Under the pieces are notes generated by a model. That model was not told where the DNA came from. It searched no databases and saw nothing but the letters and a program-made list of their open reading frames with translations. From Kiloniellaceae bacterium (GTDB lineage: Bacteria > Pseudomonadota > Alphaproteobacteria > Kiloniellales > J153): 35,699 nucleotides of DNA. This document shows positions 16,731-25,360 of this stretch, piece by piece. The stretch is from contig JAJFGO010000068.1 in NCBI GenBank assembly GCA_021776095.1, positions 1 to 35,699 on the forward strand, read 5' to 3'. Position numbers and translations under genes: made by a program. Every line of letters starts with the position of its first letter. The first letter of the stretch is position 1.

Positions 16731-17558
16731 CTATTCGACCTGGGACTTCCAGTCCCGACCCTTGAACCACTTGTCATGCGTCTTTTCGAGCCAGCCGTCC
16801 AGCTCCCGATACAAGATCCAGTTGTTGAAGAAATTGAGCGCATCCGGGTCACCCTTGCGTAGGGCAAAGGCGGAAGCGGATGGATCCCAAGGGCCAATCC
16901 CGAATGGATTAAAGAGCACGTCCTTATTGTCGATCACGTAGTAGGTCGGCTTCGGTTCGGATGTCAGGAAGGCGTGGGCGTTCCCGTTCAGCACGTCCTG
17001 CAAGGCCTGGGCATCGTCATCGAACTGCCGCAGCTTAGCTTTGGGGAACAACCGCTCCACGGTTTCACCGGGCGCCGTCGCGCGCTTGATCGTGAGGATC
17101 ACGTTCGGGTTGTTCCAGTCTTCGAGAGTCTTGAGGTTCATCTCTTCGGCCAGCTTCTTGTTCGCCGCCATTCCGACTGCCAGGTATGCATAGGGCCTGG
17201 AGAAGTTCACCGTGAGGTTTCGTTTTGGCTTCATCACCATGCCGGTGATGATGACGTCGAACTTCTTAGCCAGTAACCCAGGAATGATGCCGTCCCAGGC
17301 GGTCGGTACGAACTCCACATCGACCCCCATGTCCTTGGCCAACTGTGTAGAGACGTCGATTTCGAAGCCGATCATCTCGCCGTTCTTGTTGCGCATCGCC
17401 CAGGGGACGAAGGTCGACAAGCCGACCACGAGCTTGCCGCGTTTGAGGATGTCATCGACGACGCTTTGCGCGGTGGCTTGGCCCGCGAACCCGCCCAAGG
17501 TTCCGAGGACCATGGCCATGGCCAGGAGCATGCCGAGGGTTTTTCGTGTGATTGCCAT
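16731..17558 (-). CDS. Family-3 periplasmic substrate-binding protein
   Basis: The 275-residue protein has a Sec signal (about residues 1-30, cleavage near GQATAQS) and a SBP_bac_3 fold, with the usual early segment LKRGKLVVGLSTFVPWA and GFEIDVSTQLAKDMG. It binds a polar amino acid or related zwitterion for the ABC importer. The PWA motif before the GE-x-IGFEIDV segment is typical of general or arginine/lysine-type binders but does not fix the ligand. The ATG at 17558 has AAAGG 7 nt before it. It is the first gene of a seven-gene operon that ends at 11857, and is divergent from a LysR-type regulator across 188 bp. Confidence 0.9.
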   Translation of the reverse strand: MAITRKTLGMLLAMAMVLGTLGGFAGQATAQSVVDDILKRGKLVVGLSTFVPWAMRNKNGEMIGFEIDVSTQLAKDMGVDVEFVPTAWDGIIPGLLAKKFDVIITGMVMKPKRNLTVNFSRPYAYLAVGMAANKKLAEEMNLKTLEDWNNPNVILTIKRATAPGETVERLFPKAKLRQFDDDAQALQDVLNGNAHAFLTSEPKPTYYVIDNKDVLFNPFGIGPWDPSASAFALRKGDPDALNFFNNWILYRELDGWLEKTHDKWFKGRDWKSQVE

Positions 17559-17720
17559 TGTCTGCCTTTCCCCATTTTTAAGGCCACGGGTTTCGCCGCG
17601 ACTGCTTGTCTATTTGTCTATTGTTTTTCGCTCCGCCATTCGCCACGGCAGGGCGCCATACGCCGGAAAGTCTAGAGCCTCTGCCAATCCGAGGACAGTT
17701 CCGATATACTCATGAGGAAT

Positions 17721-17735
17721 ATTAGTATTACTAAT
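17721..17735. promoter_or_regulatory. Putative LysR-type operator
   Basis: ATTAGTATTACTAAT is a perfect palindrome with 7-bp arms around one base and contains the T-N11-A LysR box. Its CTAAT half-sites are those bound by GcvA, the subfamily to which the neighbouring regulator seems to belong. It lies 11 bp before the regulator ATG in the shared divergent promoter, so it probably serves autoregulation and may also control the ABC/oxygenase operon. Confidence 0.6.
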
Positions 17736-17746
17736 GGATTGACGCC

Positions 17747-18667
17747 ATGTTCAAAAACGTCCCGACAGTCCCGGCCTTACGTGCTTTCGAGGCGGCGGCA
17801 CGCCTTGGCAGCTTCACCGCGGCGGCCGAGGAACTGGACGTGACCCAAGGAGCGGTCAGCCAGCACGTGAAAGCATTAGAGAAATACATGGACCGGCCGC
17901 TGTTCCTCCGCCTGCCCCGCGGCGCGACACTAACCCCCGAAGGACGCCGGGCGGCCGAAGCGGTGCGCGACGGGTTGGAACGGATCGCCACCGCTTTGGG
18001 GCCGGGCGAGTCGGAACGGGCCTTGACCATCAGCGTTCTGCCCGGCTTTGCGGTGAAATGGCTGTTTCCCCGCCTCATCAAGTTCGACCAGCAGCACCCG
18101 GAGATCGAGGTGTCGATCTCCACCAGTGCCCGCATGATGGATTTCGCCGGCGGCGAGGCCGACATCTCGATCCGCTATGGCCGTGGCGGTTATCCCGGAC
18201 TGGCTGTCGAGCATCTTTTGGACGACGCCATGTTTCCGGTCTGCAGCCCGCGCCTGCTCGAGGACGGGCCAGCGCTGCGCGATGTCGACGATCTCGAACA
18301 TCACGTCCTGTTGCACGACGAGATCAGGGAAATTGACGGTATTCAGCCGAGCTGGGTGAGCTGGTTTCACCATTGCGGGCTGCGTGCGCCTCGGGCCGTC
18401 AACCACCGCCGCTTCGGCCAATCCAACATGGTGATTCAGGCCGCCATTGAGGGCATGGGGGTGGCGCTCGGCCGGGGACCGCTCGCTATCGACGACTTGA
18501 GCGCCGGGCATCTGGTGCGGCCGTTCGGGGCCGCGGTTCCATCGGGCTTCGCCTACTACCTGGTGTGCCCGCGCGGCGCGCTGGATCGGCCCAAGGTCAA
18601 GGTGTTCCGGGATTGGCTGCACGCCGAGGCGGCGCGCGTTCAGCCGTTGCCCGACCCGCTTTACTGA
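17747..18667 (+). CDS. LysR-family transcriptional regulator, GcvA-like
   Basis: The 306-residue protein has an N-terminal winged helix (residues 5-65; FEAAARLGSFTAAAEELDVT, then GAVSQHVKALE) and a periplasmic-binding-like effector domain (about 90-300). The AVSQHVKALE recognition helix and overall spacing are those of GcvA/AmpR-type regulators. It is divergent from the ABC transporter operon and followed after 86 bp by a Rieske oxygenase gene in the same direction, so it is the likely regulator of both units, with the transported compound or a breakdown product as effector. Confidence 0.9.
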   Translation: MFKNVPTVPALRAFEAAARLGSFTAAAEELDVTQGAVSQHVKALEKYMDRPLFLRLPRGATLTPEGRRAAEAVRDGLERIATALGPGESERALTISVLPGFAVKWLFPRLIKFDQQHPEIEVSISTSARMMDFAGGEADISIRYGRGGYPGLAVEHLLDDAMFPVCSPRLLEDGPALRDVDDLEHHVLLHDEIREIDGIQPSWVSWFHHCGLRAPRAVNHRRFGQSNMVIQAAIEGMGVALGRGPLAIDDLSAGHLVRPFGAAVPSGFAYYLVCPRGALDRPKVKVFRDWLHAEAARVQPLPDPLY

Positions 18668-18753
18668 AAAGATCGGGGCGCGCCCGCGTGGCCCACCCGA
18701 TGGACAACCTTTGGCCCGTGCGGCATTATTCGGCCCAGTGAGCGAGCGAGGCC

Positions 18754-20097
18754 ATGTCGGATACCGCAGGTAGGACCGGGCGCCCCTTTGGCGGCTATCT
18801 GCGTCGCCACGACCACGAGGCGGACGCGGAACTGACCAGCGTCGGGCCGGGCACGCCCTGCGGGGACTACCTGCGCCGTTTCTGGCAACCCGTCGCACTG
18901 TCGGACCAACTCGGCGAGCTTCCCCTTGCCGTGCGCATGCTGGGCGAAGATTTGGTGCTGTTCCGCACCAAGGGCGGCGATGCCGGCTTGCTGGAGCGCC
19001 ATTGCAGCCATCGCGGTACTTCGCTCGAGTACGGCATCGTGACCGAGTGGGGCCTGCGGTGTTGCTATCATGGCTGGCTTTACGGCACCGATGGCGCGCT
19101 CCTGGAAACCCCGAACCACCCGGGCAGCCGGCTCGCGGGCCAGTTCTACCATCCGGCCTATCCGTTGCGCGAGACCAAGGGGATCCTATTCGCCTATATG
19201 GGGCCGCCGGATAGCGTGCCGGCTTTTCCCGAATTCGACACCTGCGTGGAACCGGGCAACGATCTGGTGCCGTTCTCCCTGCACTACCCCTGCAACTGGC
19301 TGCAGGTGCTGGAAAATACCCAGGACCCGGTTCACAGCGTTTTCCTGCACACCCGCATCAGCGGGGTTCAGTTCGCGCCGTCCTGGGGCGAGTTGCCGGA
19401 GTTGGATTACGTCGAGACGCCGCTGGGCATGATGAACGTCAACATGCGCCGCTGGAAATCCTCGGTCTGGCTGCGCACCACGGAAGTCATTTTTCCGAAT
19501 ATCAACCAGGCCGGCGCGTTATATGAAACCGGCGAGCAGGAGAAGACCCTGGCGCGAATCAGCCTGACGCGCTGGATGCGGCCCTGCGACGACACCGGCA
19601 CGGCAATCATCGGCTGGCGTCATTTCAACGACCGGGTCGACGCCGGACTGGGAGACCGGGACCAGGTCGGCCTGGGCAAGATCGACTTTGTCGGCCAGAC
19701 CCAGGCGCGCTCCTACGAGGAGATGCAGCGCGTGCCCGGCGATTTCGAGGCCATCGCCTCGCAGCGGCCGATCGCGATTCACGCCCTGGAGAATCTCTGC
19801 GCCTCCGACAAGGGCGTCGCCATGCTGCGCCGGCTCCTGCGCCGCCAGATTCGCGCGCTCCGCGACGGCAAGACCGCCGCGCCACCCCCTTACCCGGACA
19901 GCGGGGCGATTTCGACCTTCACCCAGGATACGGTCCGGGAGATCCCGGCCCGTGACGAAGCGGAGCGCGACCGGGAGCTTCTACGCGCCGTCGGCGCGGC
20001 CGGCATGCGCAGCTTGCTTGACAGCGCGGGCAGACCACCGGATGAGCGGGCGCGGCTCTTGGATGAGGCCCTGCAGCACTTCAGTAACGCCACATAG
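18754..20097 (+). CDS. Rieske non-haem iron oxygenase, alpha subunit
   Basis: The 447-residue protein has a Rieske [2Fe-2S] domain (C84-x-H86 and C103-x2-H106, in ERHCSHRG and LRCCYHGW) and a catalytic domain with the mononuclear iron ligands in N188-x2-D191-x2-H194-x4-H199 (ENTQDPVHSVFLH). It resembles the phthalate 4,5-dioxygenase/LigX-type oxygenases, a group with many O- and N-demethylases. No reductase or ferredoxin gene lies nearby, so a housekeeping reductase must supply electrons. It precedes a RidA-family gene by 17 bp; N-dealkylation or another amine oxidation giving an imine would explain that partner. Confidence 0.87.
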   Translation: MSDTAGRTGRPFGGYLRRHDHEADAELTSVGPGTPCGDYLRRFWQPVALSDQLGELPLAVRMLGEDLVLFRTKGGDAGLLERHCSHRGTSLEYGIVTEWGLRCCYHGWLYGTDGALLETPNHPGSRLAGQFYHPAYPLRETKGILFAYMGPPDSVPAFPEFDTCVEPGNDLVPFSLHYPCNWLQVLENTQDPVHSVFLHTRISGVQFAPSWGELPELDYVETPLGMMNVNMRRWKSSVWLRTTEVIFPNINQAGALYETGEQEKTLARISLTRWMRPCDDTGTAIIGWRHFNDRVDAGLGDRDQVGLGKIDFVGQTQARSYEEMQRVPGDFEAIASQRPIAIHALENLCASDKGVAMLRRLLRRQIRALRDGKTAAPPPYPDSGAISTFTQDTVREIPARDEAERDRELLRAVGAAGMRSLLDSAGRPPDERARLLDEALQHFSNAT

Positions 20098-20114
20098 GAA
20101 AAGCGGAGACCGAC

Positions 20115-20507
20115 ATGCGAAAACTGGTTTCCAGCGGCCGGCCCTGGGAGGAAAAGGCCGGGTACTCCCGCGCGGTGCGGGTCGGCAATATGGTGGAGAT
20201 CGGGCTGACCTCGCCGTCGGCGCCCGACGGCAGCATCCTGCACAGCGGCGACGTTTATCTGCAAACCAAGGAATGCCTGAAGATTATTGACGAGGCCCTC
20301 GCCCAGGCCGGCGCGTCCTTCGAGGACGTCATCAAGACCAACATCATGATGCTGGACACCAAAAAATGGGCGCAGGCGGGCCGCGCCCACGCCGAGGTTT
20401 TCGGTCATGTCCGCCCGGCGCTCTCCTTCGTCGGAGTGAGTGGATTTTTCGACCCTCTGATCGAGGTCGAAGTAGAAGTCACCGCCTATATCGATGCGGA
20501 CAAATGA
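20115..20507 (+). CDS. RidA/YjgF/UK114-family protein
   Basis: The 130-residue protein is a full-length Rid-family member: N-terminal segment GYSRAVRVGNMVEIGLTSP, then DVIKTNIMMLD, and near the end VRPALSFVGVSGFFDPLIEVEVEVTAY, with the arginine and glutamate positions of the active RidA pocket. RidA hydrolyses enamine/imine intermediates to ketoacids and ammonia. The ATG has GGAG 8 nt before it. As the last gene of the LysR-Rieske unit it probably deals with a reactive imine made by this pathway. Members of other Rid subfamilies have different roles, so the exact reaction is open. Confidence 0.87.
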   Translation: MRKLVSSGRPWEEKAGYSRAVRVGNMVEIGLTSPSAPDGSILHSGDVYLQTKECLKIIDEALAQAGASFEDVIKTNIMMLDTKKWAQAGRAHAEVFGHVRPALSFVGVSGFFDPLIEVEVEVTAYIDADK

Positions 20508-20822
20508 CCGCGCGGCGGCTAATCGGGGGCAGAGAGTCAGCGACCAACATAGTCGATGGATTCTTCCTGCTCGGCTGCTGATTGGGGCTATACACCGCAA
20601 ATCGGTAGCTTAACGACACCAGGATGCGGTGCCCTCATATCTTCGAGCCGATCAATACACGGCGCGACCCCGACTGCACCAGACGCTACCCCGCTGGGTG
20701 CGCCGGATAGGCGGGGCTCAAGTCCAAAATAACAACAGCACCAATGCAGCCCTCTGTGAGGGGCCACATCCTAAAACAGACTGGGTATGATTTCTGACGC
20801 ATGCCCATTGGTCCGGTCTTGG

Positions 20823-20974
20823 CTGAGGCTGTTGAAGAAGGCGGAGCCGTCAGATTTTTTGCAACTATCGTTCCCGTAAGCTGAGCCTGAAGTAATATCG
20901 ATTCAACATCACCCAGGATTTTGAATCATTGTTTCAAGAATTCTGGTCCTCGGGACTTTTTCAACAGGCTCGGC
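20823..20974. repeat. MITE-like element with inverted ends
   Basis: The left end CTGAGGCTGTTGAAGAAGG and the right end GACTTTTTCAACAGGCTCGG are imperfect inverted copies of each other, about 150 bp apart, with no open frame between. The right end continues into AAACCCGG as in the copy at 122-151. This fits a non-autonomous IS relic. Exact ends and a target duplication were not resolved. Confidence 0.45.
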
Positions 20975-21029
20975 TAAACCCGGTCGTGCCGATCATGTCT
21001 GCGCCACGACCGGAATGCCCTCAGCTTCG

Positions 21030-21090
21030 GACATTCCAGCGCAGATGTCTGGAATCTGTCGGATTTCGTCCGCTTAGCGCTCAGGCTCGG
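21030..21090 (+). repeat. Dispersed 61-bp repeat, copy 2
   Basis: Partner of 11677-11737; 48 of 61 bases agree without gaps, including GACATTCCAG at the start and GTCCGCTTAGC inside. Confidence 0.55.
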
Positions 21091-21396
21091 TCGTGTCCGG
21101 CCTCGGCTCCTGACGGCAAGGTCTGACCCTAACCAGACATCGATGAATCGTGTCACTAAGATACTGGAGACGCAGCGCCAGCGCTCGCCGGCTTGGCTGT
21201 CAACGGCGGAGCAATAGCGGACTAGGTGTCGGAGCAATAGTGTACCATTTTGGCTGGATGGGAGCTTGTCACCGAAGGCCACGGTAGCGGCCGCTGGTTT
21301 CATCCCAGCCACGCCCACCACACCGACTGCGAACCGAAGGTGGCACAGAACCGCGCTGTCCGTGTCTGGCCGGATCTTACGATCGAACGTGACTGC

Positions 21397-21828
21397 CTAT
21401 GCTGCCCGGCGCAACCGGCCCTGACAGGCGATCTCGTCGAATAACTCCGCGTTCGGGCAAAAAATTCTTGGGGCATCATTTCTCACGCCCCAAGAATTCC
21501 AGCTACGGCATCTCCTGACGTTGGGACATTGAACGCAGACTTTGTCCGCATGTCTCAATGCGCTCCAAAAACTATGGGTCGCGAAGTCAGGATCCACGCC
21601 GAAGTGATGCAACATCAACGCCATGCGTTTGCGGTGACCTGCGTTGCCCTTGAATACGGTGAAAAGATCGCCCCGGCTCTTGCCGATTGAGCGCAAGGTG
21701 CGATCCACCTCGTCGCTAGGTATAAGCATGAGACTCCGTTTCAGCCGGTGTCTCGATTTGATTTGGGCCAGCAGACTCGCCAAACGAGAGAGCGATGCAG
21801 CCGGCGTCCGTACCTTAGGCCTTTGCAT
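21397..21828 (-). CDS. DUF6455-like protein
   Basis: The 143-residue protein ends with a cysteine pattern CVQCPNVRRC, then W and FCPNAELF, which recalls the DUF6455 family (CRRC, then a W, then FCPNA). Four cysteines (CVQC, RRC, FC) could bind a metal or a cluster; the function of the family is unknown to me. The first half is basic. I prefer the ATG at 21828 because GGAG lies 7 nt before it; ATG at 21840 would add four residues. It stands alone among repeats. A terminator-like hairpin overlaps the codons for FCPNA. Confidence 0.6.
   Translation of the reverse strand: MQRPKVRTPAASLSRLASLLAQIKSRHRLKRSLMLIPSDEVDRTLRSIGKSRGDLFTVFKGNAGHRKRMALMLHHFGVDPDFATHSFWSALRHADKVCVQCPNVRRCRSWNSWGVRNDAPRIFCPNAELFDEIACQGRLRRAA
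21463..21498 (-). terminator. Terminator-like hairpin inside DUF6455 gene
   Basis: AATTCTTGGGGC and GCCCCAAGAATT form a perfect 12-bp stem with a 12-nt loop. On the minus strand the 3' arm runs directly into TTTTTTG, so it has the shape of an intrinsic terminator. It lies inside the reading frame, 65-100 bp before the stop codon. Confidence 0.45.
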
Positions 21829-22045
21829 TGCAATCTCCATCGTTAGAGGGAGTCAAGCTCCCATACCACGGAATGTATTAACTTTTCGTTAACCATATTA
21901 TTGTTGTGGGATTCGGTTCGTTACAATCTTCGCTTGCGGGAACTCAAGCTATGCGAATGTAACCTTGGCACTAATGCACCCATGGCACCGGTCCGACCGT
22001 CGTCCGGGCAGGGATGGATCCGGGACCCGGGACGTAAGTCCTGGT

Positions 22046-22879
22046 ATGTGCATGATCTGGACGGCCCGGCGGACGCTGACGATGCTCGCGCTAGCAGCCC
22101 TTGTTGCGTCCGACATGGTGACACTGGCGCGGGCCGAGGTTCCGGCACGGCTCTCGCTGACCTATGAAGTGTGGTCCAGCGGATTCAACAGCCTCGGCCT
22201 CGAAGCGAATCTGGTCCGCTCGGCGACCACGTACCGGGTCAACCTGGCGGTCGAGTCCAAGGGCGTTGTCGGATGGCTGTTTCCGTTCAAGTTGATGCTC
22301 AGGTCATCGGGCGTCGTCGAGGGGACGATCCTGAAGCCCTGGCGGTTCCAAAGCGCCGCGGTCGAGCCGGGCAAAACTCGGCGCCGCGAGATTCTCTACG
22401 GCAACAACGGTATCCTCGAACTGAAGACTGATGGTCGACCGGACGCCGAGGCACGCAAGAGAGTCCCAGACCATCTGACGCGAGACTCGCTGGATCCAGC
22501 GAGCGCGATCTATTCCGTCATTGAGTTCCTTGCCCGGGGGCGGCGATGTGCCGGCGACTTCCCAGTTTTCGATGGCAAGCGGCGGTATGACCTGAGACTA
22601 GAGGAGATGGGCAGGCGGACCCTGGGCCCCAGCGGCTACGCGATGTACAGCGGGGCGGCAACCCTCTGCCGGGTCGCGATCGACCGTCGGGCCGGCTTCC
22701 CGGAGCGCGGGCGGAAGGTCAATCGCTTTCCCTCGCGGGTCGATGTCTGGCTCGCGGCCGTGGGCGACGGAATCCCGCCGCTACCAGTCCGCATCGAGAG
22801 CCGCAACGACATAGGCGTCCATGTCGGACACCTGGTTGGCTTGCGGGTCGATGGCGCCGCCCATCAGGTCCTGCGCTGA
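22046..22879 (+). CDS. DUF3108 periplasmic protein
   Basis: The 277-residue protein starts with a Sec signal (RRTLTMLALAALVASDMVTLARA) and continues with the DUF3108 beta-rich fold: LSLTYEVWSSGFNSLGLEAN, then KGVVGWLFPFKL, then FDGKRRYDL. DUF3108 proteins are periplasmic or outer-membrane-associated, of unknown exact function. I chose ATG 22046, with another at 22052; the frame is open further upstream but not coding-like. It is followed after 5 bp by an alpha/beta hydrolase gene and probably cotranscribed. Confidence 0.8.
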   Translation: MCMIWTARRTLTMLALAALVASDMVTLARAEVPARLSLTYEVWSSGFNSLGLEANLVRSATTYRVNLAVESKGVVGWLFPFKLMLRSSGVVEGTILKPWRFQSAAVEPGKTRRREILYGNNGILELKTDGRPDAEARKRVPDHLTRDSLDPASAIYSVIEFLARGRRCAGDFPVFDGKRRYDLRLEEMGRRTLGPSGYAMYSGAATLCRVAIDRRAGFPERGRKVNRFPSRVDVWLAAVGDGIPPLPVRIESRNDIGVHVGHLVGLRVDGAAHQVLR

Positions 22880-22884
22880 TCGCC

Positions 22885-23835
22885 ATGGGCCGGCGGTGGC
22901 CAAAGTGGCTGTTGGTCGCCCTCACGGTGGTGCTGGTGCTGCCCGCGCTTCCCGTCCTGTTCCCGCGGTCGTCCCCGGGCGACTCCCTGGCCGCCCTGCC
23001 GCGCGGCGGCGAGCCGGCCATTGTGATACCGCGCCAGACACTGCATGAGGGTGGCCGGGTGATCCAGCAGGTCACGATCGAGGATCCCGTGCTCGGACAC
23101 ATTGGGCTGGTGGTCAGCCTGCCAGACCCGTTGCCGGACCACCCCTTGCCGGTCGTCGTCGTCTTGGGAGGGCTTGGCACCGGCCTGAAGAACATCCGCC
23201 ACATGCCGCCCGCCGGCGACAATGCGGTGGTTGGCTACGATTGGCCAATCCCGCGCAAGATTCCGCGCGGCTTCGATTTGTTGCGCCAGGTGCCGGAACT
23301 CTACGATCGCGTCCTCGCCGTCCCGGGCCAGATTGCCGTGGCCGTCGAATGGGCCGTCGCTCGGCCCTGGGCGGAGCGCGGGCGAATCAGCCTGCTCGGA
23401 TTCTCCTTAGGCGCCGTGGCCGCGCCTGCGGCTCAGCGCATTTTGGGTTCGCGCGGCCTAGCGGTCGGCTGGACGGTCCTCGCTTACGGCGGCGCCGACA
23501 TCGGTAACCTGCTGGCGCACCATCCCCGGGCCGGACCGGAATGGACGCGGCCCCTGCTCGGCTGGCTTGCAGGCCGGTTGTTTCACCCAGTCGATCCGGC
23601 CGGGCATCTGCCGTATCTGTCCGGCCGCTTCCTCGTGATCGGCGGTACGGACGACGCCCTGATCCCGGAGCGCTCGGCGCGGCTCATGCGCGACCTCACG
23701 CCGGAGCCGAAAACGGTCCTGCTGCTGCGCGGCCGGCACATGGGCGTCGGCCAGGGCCAGGAGGCGTTGCTGCAGGCGATTCTCCAAGCCACAGAGGACT
23801 GGTTGACGGACCAGGGCGCGGTCAACCCCGGCTGA
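22885..23835 (+). CDS. Membrane-anchored alpha/beta hydrolase
   Basis: The 316-residue protein has an N-terminal hydrophobic anchor or uncleaved signal (WLLVALTVVLVLPALPVLF) and an alpha/beta hydrolase core: VVVVLGGLGTG (oxyanion region), nucleophile elbow GFSLGA, acid in GGTDDALIP and histidine in RGRHMG. So Ser-Asp-His are all present. It would act in the periplasm as an esterase, lipase or peptidase. The pairing with DUF3108 five bases upstream suggests a shared envelope role. The gene is convergent with the PHB-depolymerase-like gene. Confidence 0.8.
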   Translation: MGRRWPKWLLVALTVVLVLPALPVLFPRSSPGDSLAALPRGGEPAIVIPRQTLHEGGRVIQQVTIEDPVLGHIGLVVSLPDPLPDHPLPVVVVLGGLGTGLKNIRHMPPAGDNAVVGYDWPIPRKIPRGFDLLRQVPELYDRVLAVPGQIAVAVEWAVARPWAERGRISLLGFSLGAVAAPAAQRILGSRGLAVGWTVLAYGGADIGNLLAHHPRAGPEWTRPLLGWLAGRLFHPVDPAGHLPYLSGRFLVIGGTDDALIPERSARLMRDLTPEPKTVLLLRGRHMGVGQGQEALLQAILQATEDWLTDQGAVNPG

Positions 23836-24092
23836 GGAAGGCGCGGCGTTCGCGGCGCGCAGATTTGCCCGACTGGAAAATGGACCCGGGGCCTACCCTT
23901 AGGACCGGTGGTGGCCGGCGCCGTGACCCAACGGGAACTATTGACCCGAAGCCAAAATAGCAGACGGTCGGGACATTGGTCCCTACAAAGTTTTCGCAGA
24001 TATCTTGGGCCTCGTCGACTGGCTCAGAGCGAAGCCCACCTTCAGACGATGTAGGGCGCTGGATCGCGACGTGTCGCGGGTTCTGGACTAGA

Positions 24093-25301
24093 TCATGAAG
24101 TGCAGGGCGTCGTTGAGAAGGCGCCCTCGGGGCTTTCATAAAGGGTCGATGACGAATAGAAAAAGCCGACAAAATCGCCGGAACCCACGACGCAGACGGA
24201 GAACCAACCGCACATCACAGCCCGGTCCTCAAGCCAGTGGCTCCAGTTCCAGTCATCGTCCATTTCGCAGAAGGAGGACGGCAGTTCGGCGGCGAAGGGG
24301 GCGCCAAGACGAGCGGCCATCCTTGCGATGGCGGCCATTTGTCGACCCCGTTTGGTGTGATAGGCGGGGTCGTCGTAGCCCCACCAATCCCAGCAGCCAT
24401 TTGGATTGCCACTGGAAACGCTCGATTGTGGATAGAGAATCACCAGGCGATTTGTCTCCGCCCAGCGATTGTAGCCGGTGGCGCGCGCATAAAGATCGCC
24501 AATGTCGGCCGGCGTCTGCTTGCAGCCGGCGAACGCGATGTGTAGCCGGCAAGGTTCGCCTGCCGCACAGGTGGCAGGTATGTAGATGAAGCCGCTGGAT
24601 GCCATGCCGTGGATCTCGGGATCGGCCAGGAATTCTGACTGATCGAACTCCAAGAGGCGGCTTTCGCCCATCGCTGAGGGGGGCTCTAGCGCGCCGTAGA
24701 GATGCCGCAGGATATCCCCCGCCTGGTCGTAGTCGCAGTCATTGATGAACGGATTCCCGGTTATGCCACACGCGTTTGCCGCTTCCTCGACGATGAAGGC
24801 GTGGCCGGCCGGGATATCGTTGACGTATTTGATGCTTTGCTCTGCGATTCCCGCTTGCCGGTAGAAGTCGCGCGCGGAATCCATCACGGGCCGTGTCACA
24901 GTGCCGTCCTGAGTGCCACTGAAGAGATAAACCCGGTCGTTCGCGAGGCTCGCCAGAGGATCGATGCGGCCGGCATCGGCGAGCGCGTGGGCGCGCGAGA
25001 GAAGTGCGCGTGTGTCCGGTTGCCCTATGAGTGTTTGCATGCAGCGATTGAGCGCGGTCAGCAATTGACCTTCCGCACAAAAGTACGGACCGCCTGCTAC
25101 CACGCCGGCGCCGATGATGCTCCTAGAGTTGGCAATATGCAACTGCACGGCCATGTAGGCGCCGCTTGACAGACCGGAAGCCGTCGTGCCGATCGGGTCC
25201 AACTGCATTCCAGGCAGCGGCTCCGCGGAATTGGCCACCGTTGGTCCTGCGAACGCCGAGAGACCTACAAACATAACAAGTAAGCGAAGAGTGGCGCACA
25301 T
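24093..25301 (-). CDS. PHB depolymerase-like periplasmic esterase
   Basis: The 402-residue protein has a signal peptide (LRLLVMFVGLSAFAGPTVANS) and a lipase box G43-L-S45-S-G47 (TASGLSSGAYMAVQ), then an Asp in SGTQDGTV and a His in IPAGHAF. This matches the short-chain PHA depolymerases with an early catalytic serine, as in the periplasmic PhaZ1 of Rhodospirillum rubrum. The second half has CNGCWDWWGY-like residues (NGCWDWWGYDD), a conserved trait of the group. It probably cleaves 3-hydroxybutyrate esters. The last 40 residues look atypical and may be replaced sequence. I chose the ATG at 25301. A weak FNR-like site lies 60 bp upstream. Confidence 0.8.
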   Translation of the reverse strand: MCATLRLLVMFVGLSAFAGPTVANSAEPLPGMQLDPIGTTASGLSSGAYMAVQLHIANSRSIIGAGVVAGGPYFCAEGQLLTALNRCMQTLIGQPDTRALLSRAHALADAGRIDPLASLANDRVYLFSGTQDGTVTRPVMDSARDFYRQAGIAEQSIKYVNDIPAGHAFIVEEAANACGITGNPFINDCDYDQAGDILRHLYGALEPPSAMGESRLLEFDQSEFLADPEIHGMASSGFIYIPATCAAGEPCRLHIAFAGCKQTPADIGDLYARATGYNRWAETNRLVILYPQSSVSSGNPNGCWDWWGYDDPAYHTKRGRQMAAIARMAARLGAPFAAELPSSFCEMDDDWNWSHWLEDRAVMCGWFSVCVVGSGDFVGFFYSSSTLYESPEGAFSTTPCTS

Positions 25302-25360
25302 GGCCGCCCCTGTTGCGTCGCGAACCAAGCCATATTGTGGGCCAATCTATAGCCGGATCA

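Larger units (their letters stand above)
20508..21396. other. Gene-poor region with IS-like remnants
   Basis: Only short, overlapping frames occur. The region holds an inverted-repeat pair (20823-20974) and a copy of the 61-bp repeat (21030-21090). The frame at 21250-21444 has no supporting signal and I leave it out. It looks like accumulated debris of small insertions between two functional blocks. Confidence 0.45.

Noticed and set aside
15763-16770. Longer first permease starting at ATG 16770
   Set aside because: It would overlap the binding-protein gene by 40 bp and add about 50 residues that do not look like a permease N-terminus.
21250-21444. Plus-strand frame with several Cys and His
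   Set aside because: It overlaps the DUF6455 gene's end, has no start signal and lies in a repeat-rich decayed stretch.
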